DNA of 12,836 nt from positions 1 to 12,836 of the forward strand of contig JAQGOE010000118.1 of NCBI GenBank assembly GCA_028293725.1, in the 5' to 3' direction. The translations under genes and the position numbers were made by a program. The stretch's first letter is position 1. Each line of letters opens with the position of its first letter. This document shows positions 12,514 to 12,836 of this stretch, piece after piece. Origin of the DNA: Gammaproteobacteria bacterium (GTDB taxonomy: Bacteria > Pseudomonadota > Gammaproteobacteria > Steroidobacterales > Steroidobacteraceae). The notes beneath the pieces were generated by a model. That model had not been told where the DNA came from and made no database searches. It saw nothing but the letters and a program-made list of their open reading frames with translations.

Positions 12514-12836
12514 ATGCCCAGTGCCGTAACACAGGTCAGACCGGCCGACAGCGCGCTTGCCTTGAGTCATTTCTCGGACGACCTCAGCTTCGAGACCGAC
12601 TGTTGGGATGTGCACGACGCGCTATCCCGGGATCCGGATTTCGTGCTCGTCGATGTGCGCAGCCCGGAACTCTACGCGCAAGGCCACGTGCCGGGCGCGA
12701 TCAATATCCCGCACGGAAAGATCATAGAGTCGCGGCTTGCGCAGTACGGGCCGGATACGGTTTTCGTGGTCTATTGTGCCGGCCCACACTGCAACGGTGC
12801 CCACAAGGGAGCAATCCGGCTGGCGCGCCTGGGGCG
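12514..12836 (+). CDS. Rhodanese-like domain protein, 3' part missing
   Basis: The first 107 codons are visible, and the gene continues past the window end. The start is fixed by AGGAGG upstream of the ATG at 12514. The rhodanese fold is evident: DFVLVDVRSPELYAQGHVPG (42-61), AINIPHGKI, then the active-site strand VFVVYCAGPHCN with the catalytic Cys88; the loop reads CAGPHCN with a second Cys93, as in a subgroup of single-domain rhodaneses. The expected chemistry is sulfur transfer through a Cys persulfide, but the physiological donor and acceptor are unknown. It is divergent from the ftrA-like regulator, a recurring pairing, so it is the likely target of that regulator. Confidence 0.88.
   Translation, partial: MPSAVTQVRPADSALALSHFSDDLSFETDCWDVHDALSRDPDFVLVDVRSPELYAQGHVPGAINIPHGKIIESRLAQYGPDTVFVVYCAGPHCNGAHKGAIRLARLG

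Noticed and set aside
1..12836. CRISPR arrays, insertion sequences, riboswitches
   Set aside because: No regularly spaced repeats, transposase sequence, terminal inverted repeats with target duplications, or known riboswitch core was seen.

Overview
The window is high-GC DNA, most likely from a gammaproteobacterium of the Xanthomonadales/Steroidobacterales/Nevskiales kind. That placement is an inference. It rests on the XerC-like integrase type with a DUF3596 arm domain, the coupled DUF2844-DUF3443 gene pair and the FtrA-rhodanese pair. No rRNA or other decisive marker is present.

Left part (1-5478): accessory DNA next to a tRNA-Asp gene. A minus-strand MntA-HepT toxin-antitoxin pair (HepT cut by the window edge) lies outside a decayed integrative element. 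The element is bounded by two identical 28-bp direct repeats, at 707-734 and 5402-5429. The right copy is the T-arm and acceptor 3' end of an intact tRNA-Asp(GTC) gene, and the left copy is an orphan tRNA 3' fragment. One repeat unit is 4,695 bp. Inside are a VapBC toxin-antitoxin operon with a palindromic operator candidate, a small soluble protein that may resemble the SecDF P1 head domain, a six-segment membrane protein of unknown function, a RibD-C/dihydrofolate-reductase-like enzyme, and a broken tyrosine integrase. The integrase still has its arm-binding N-terminus and part of its catalytic C-terminus, but has an in-frame stop and internal losses. Its 3' end runs into the tRNA, as in active tRNA-targeting elements.

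Middle part (5479-9446): a pirin-family gene, then a region holding a degraded aldo/keto reductase fragment. After that comes a plus-strand envelope cluster: a Spy/CpxP-like periplasmic protein with its own strong terminator, a DUF2844 exported protein and a DUF3443 lipoprotein. The last two are translationally coupled (TAATG). The DUF3443 protein carries two Asp-Thr/Ser-Gly motifs, as in two-lobed aspartic proteases.

Right part (9440-12836): a minus-strand M48 membrane metallopeptidase with a long C-terminal extension, convergent with and overlapping the DUF3443 gene by 7 bp. Beyond it lies an FtrA/GlxA-type regulator (DJ-1/PfpI plus AraC helix-turn-helix), divergent from a rhodanese-domain gene cut by the window end. 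Two perfect 10-bp direct repeats exactly 20 bp apart lie between the regulator and the M48 gene.

No wholly unknown multi-gene system is evident. The best leads are the fossil tRNA-Asp element with its toxin-antitoxin cargo, and the protease-like DUF3443 lipoprotein in its envelope cluster.
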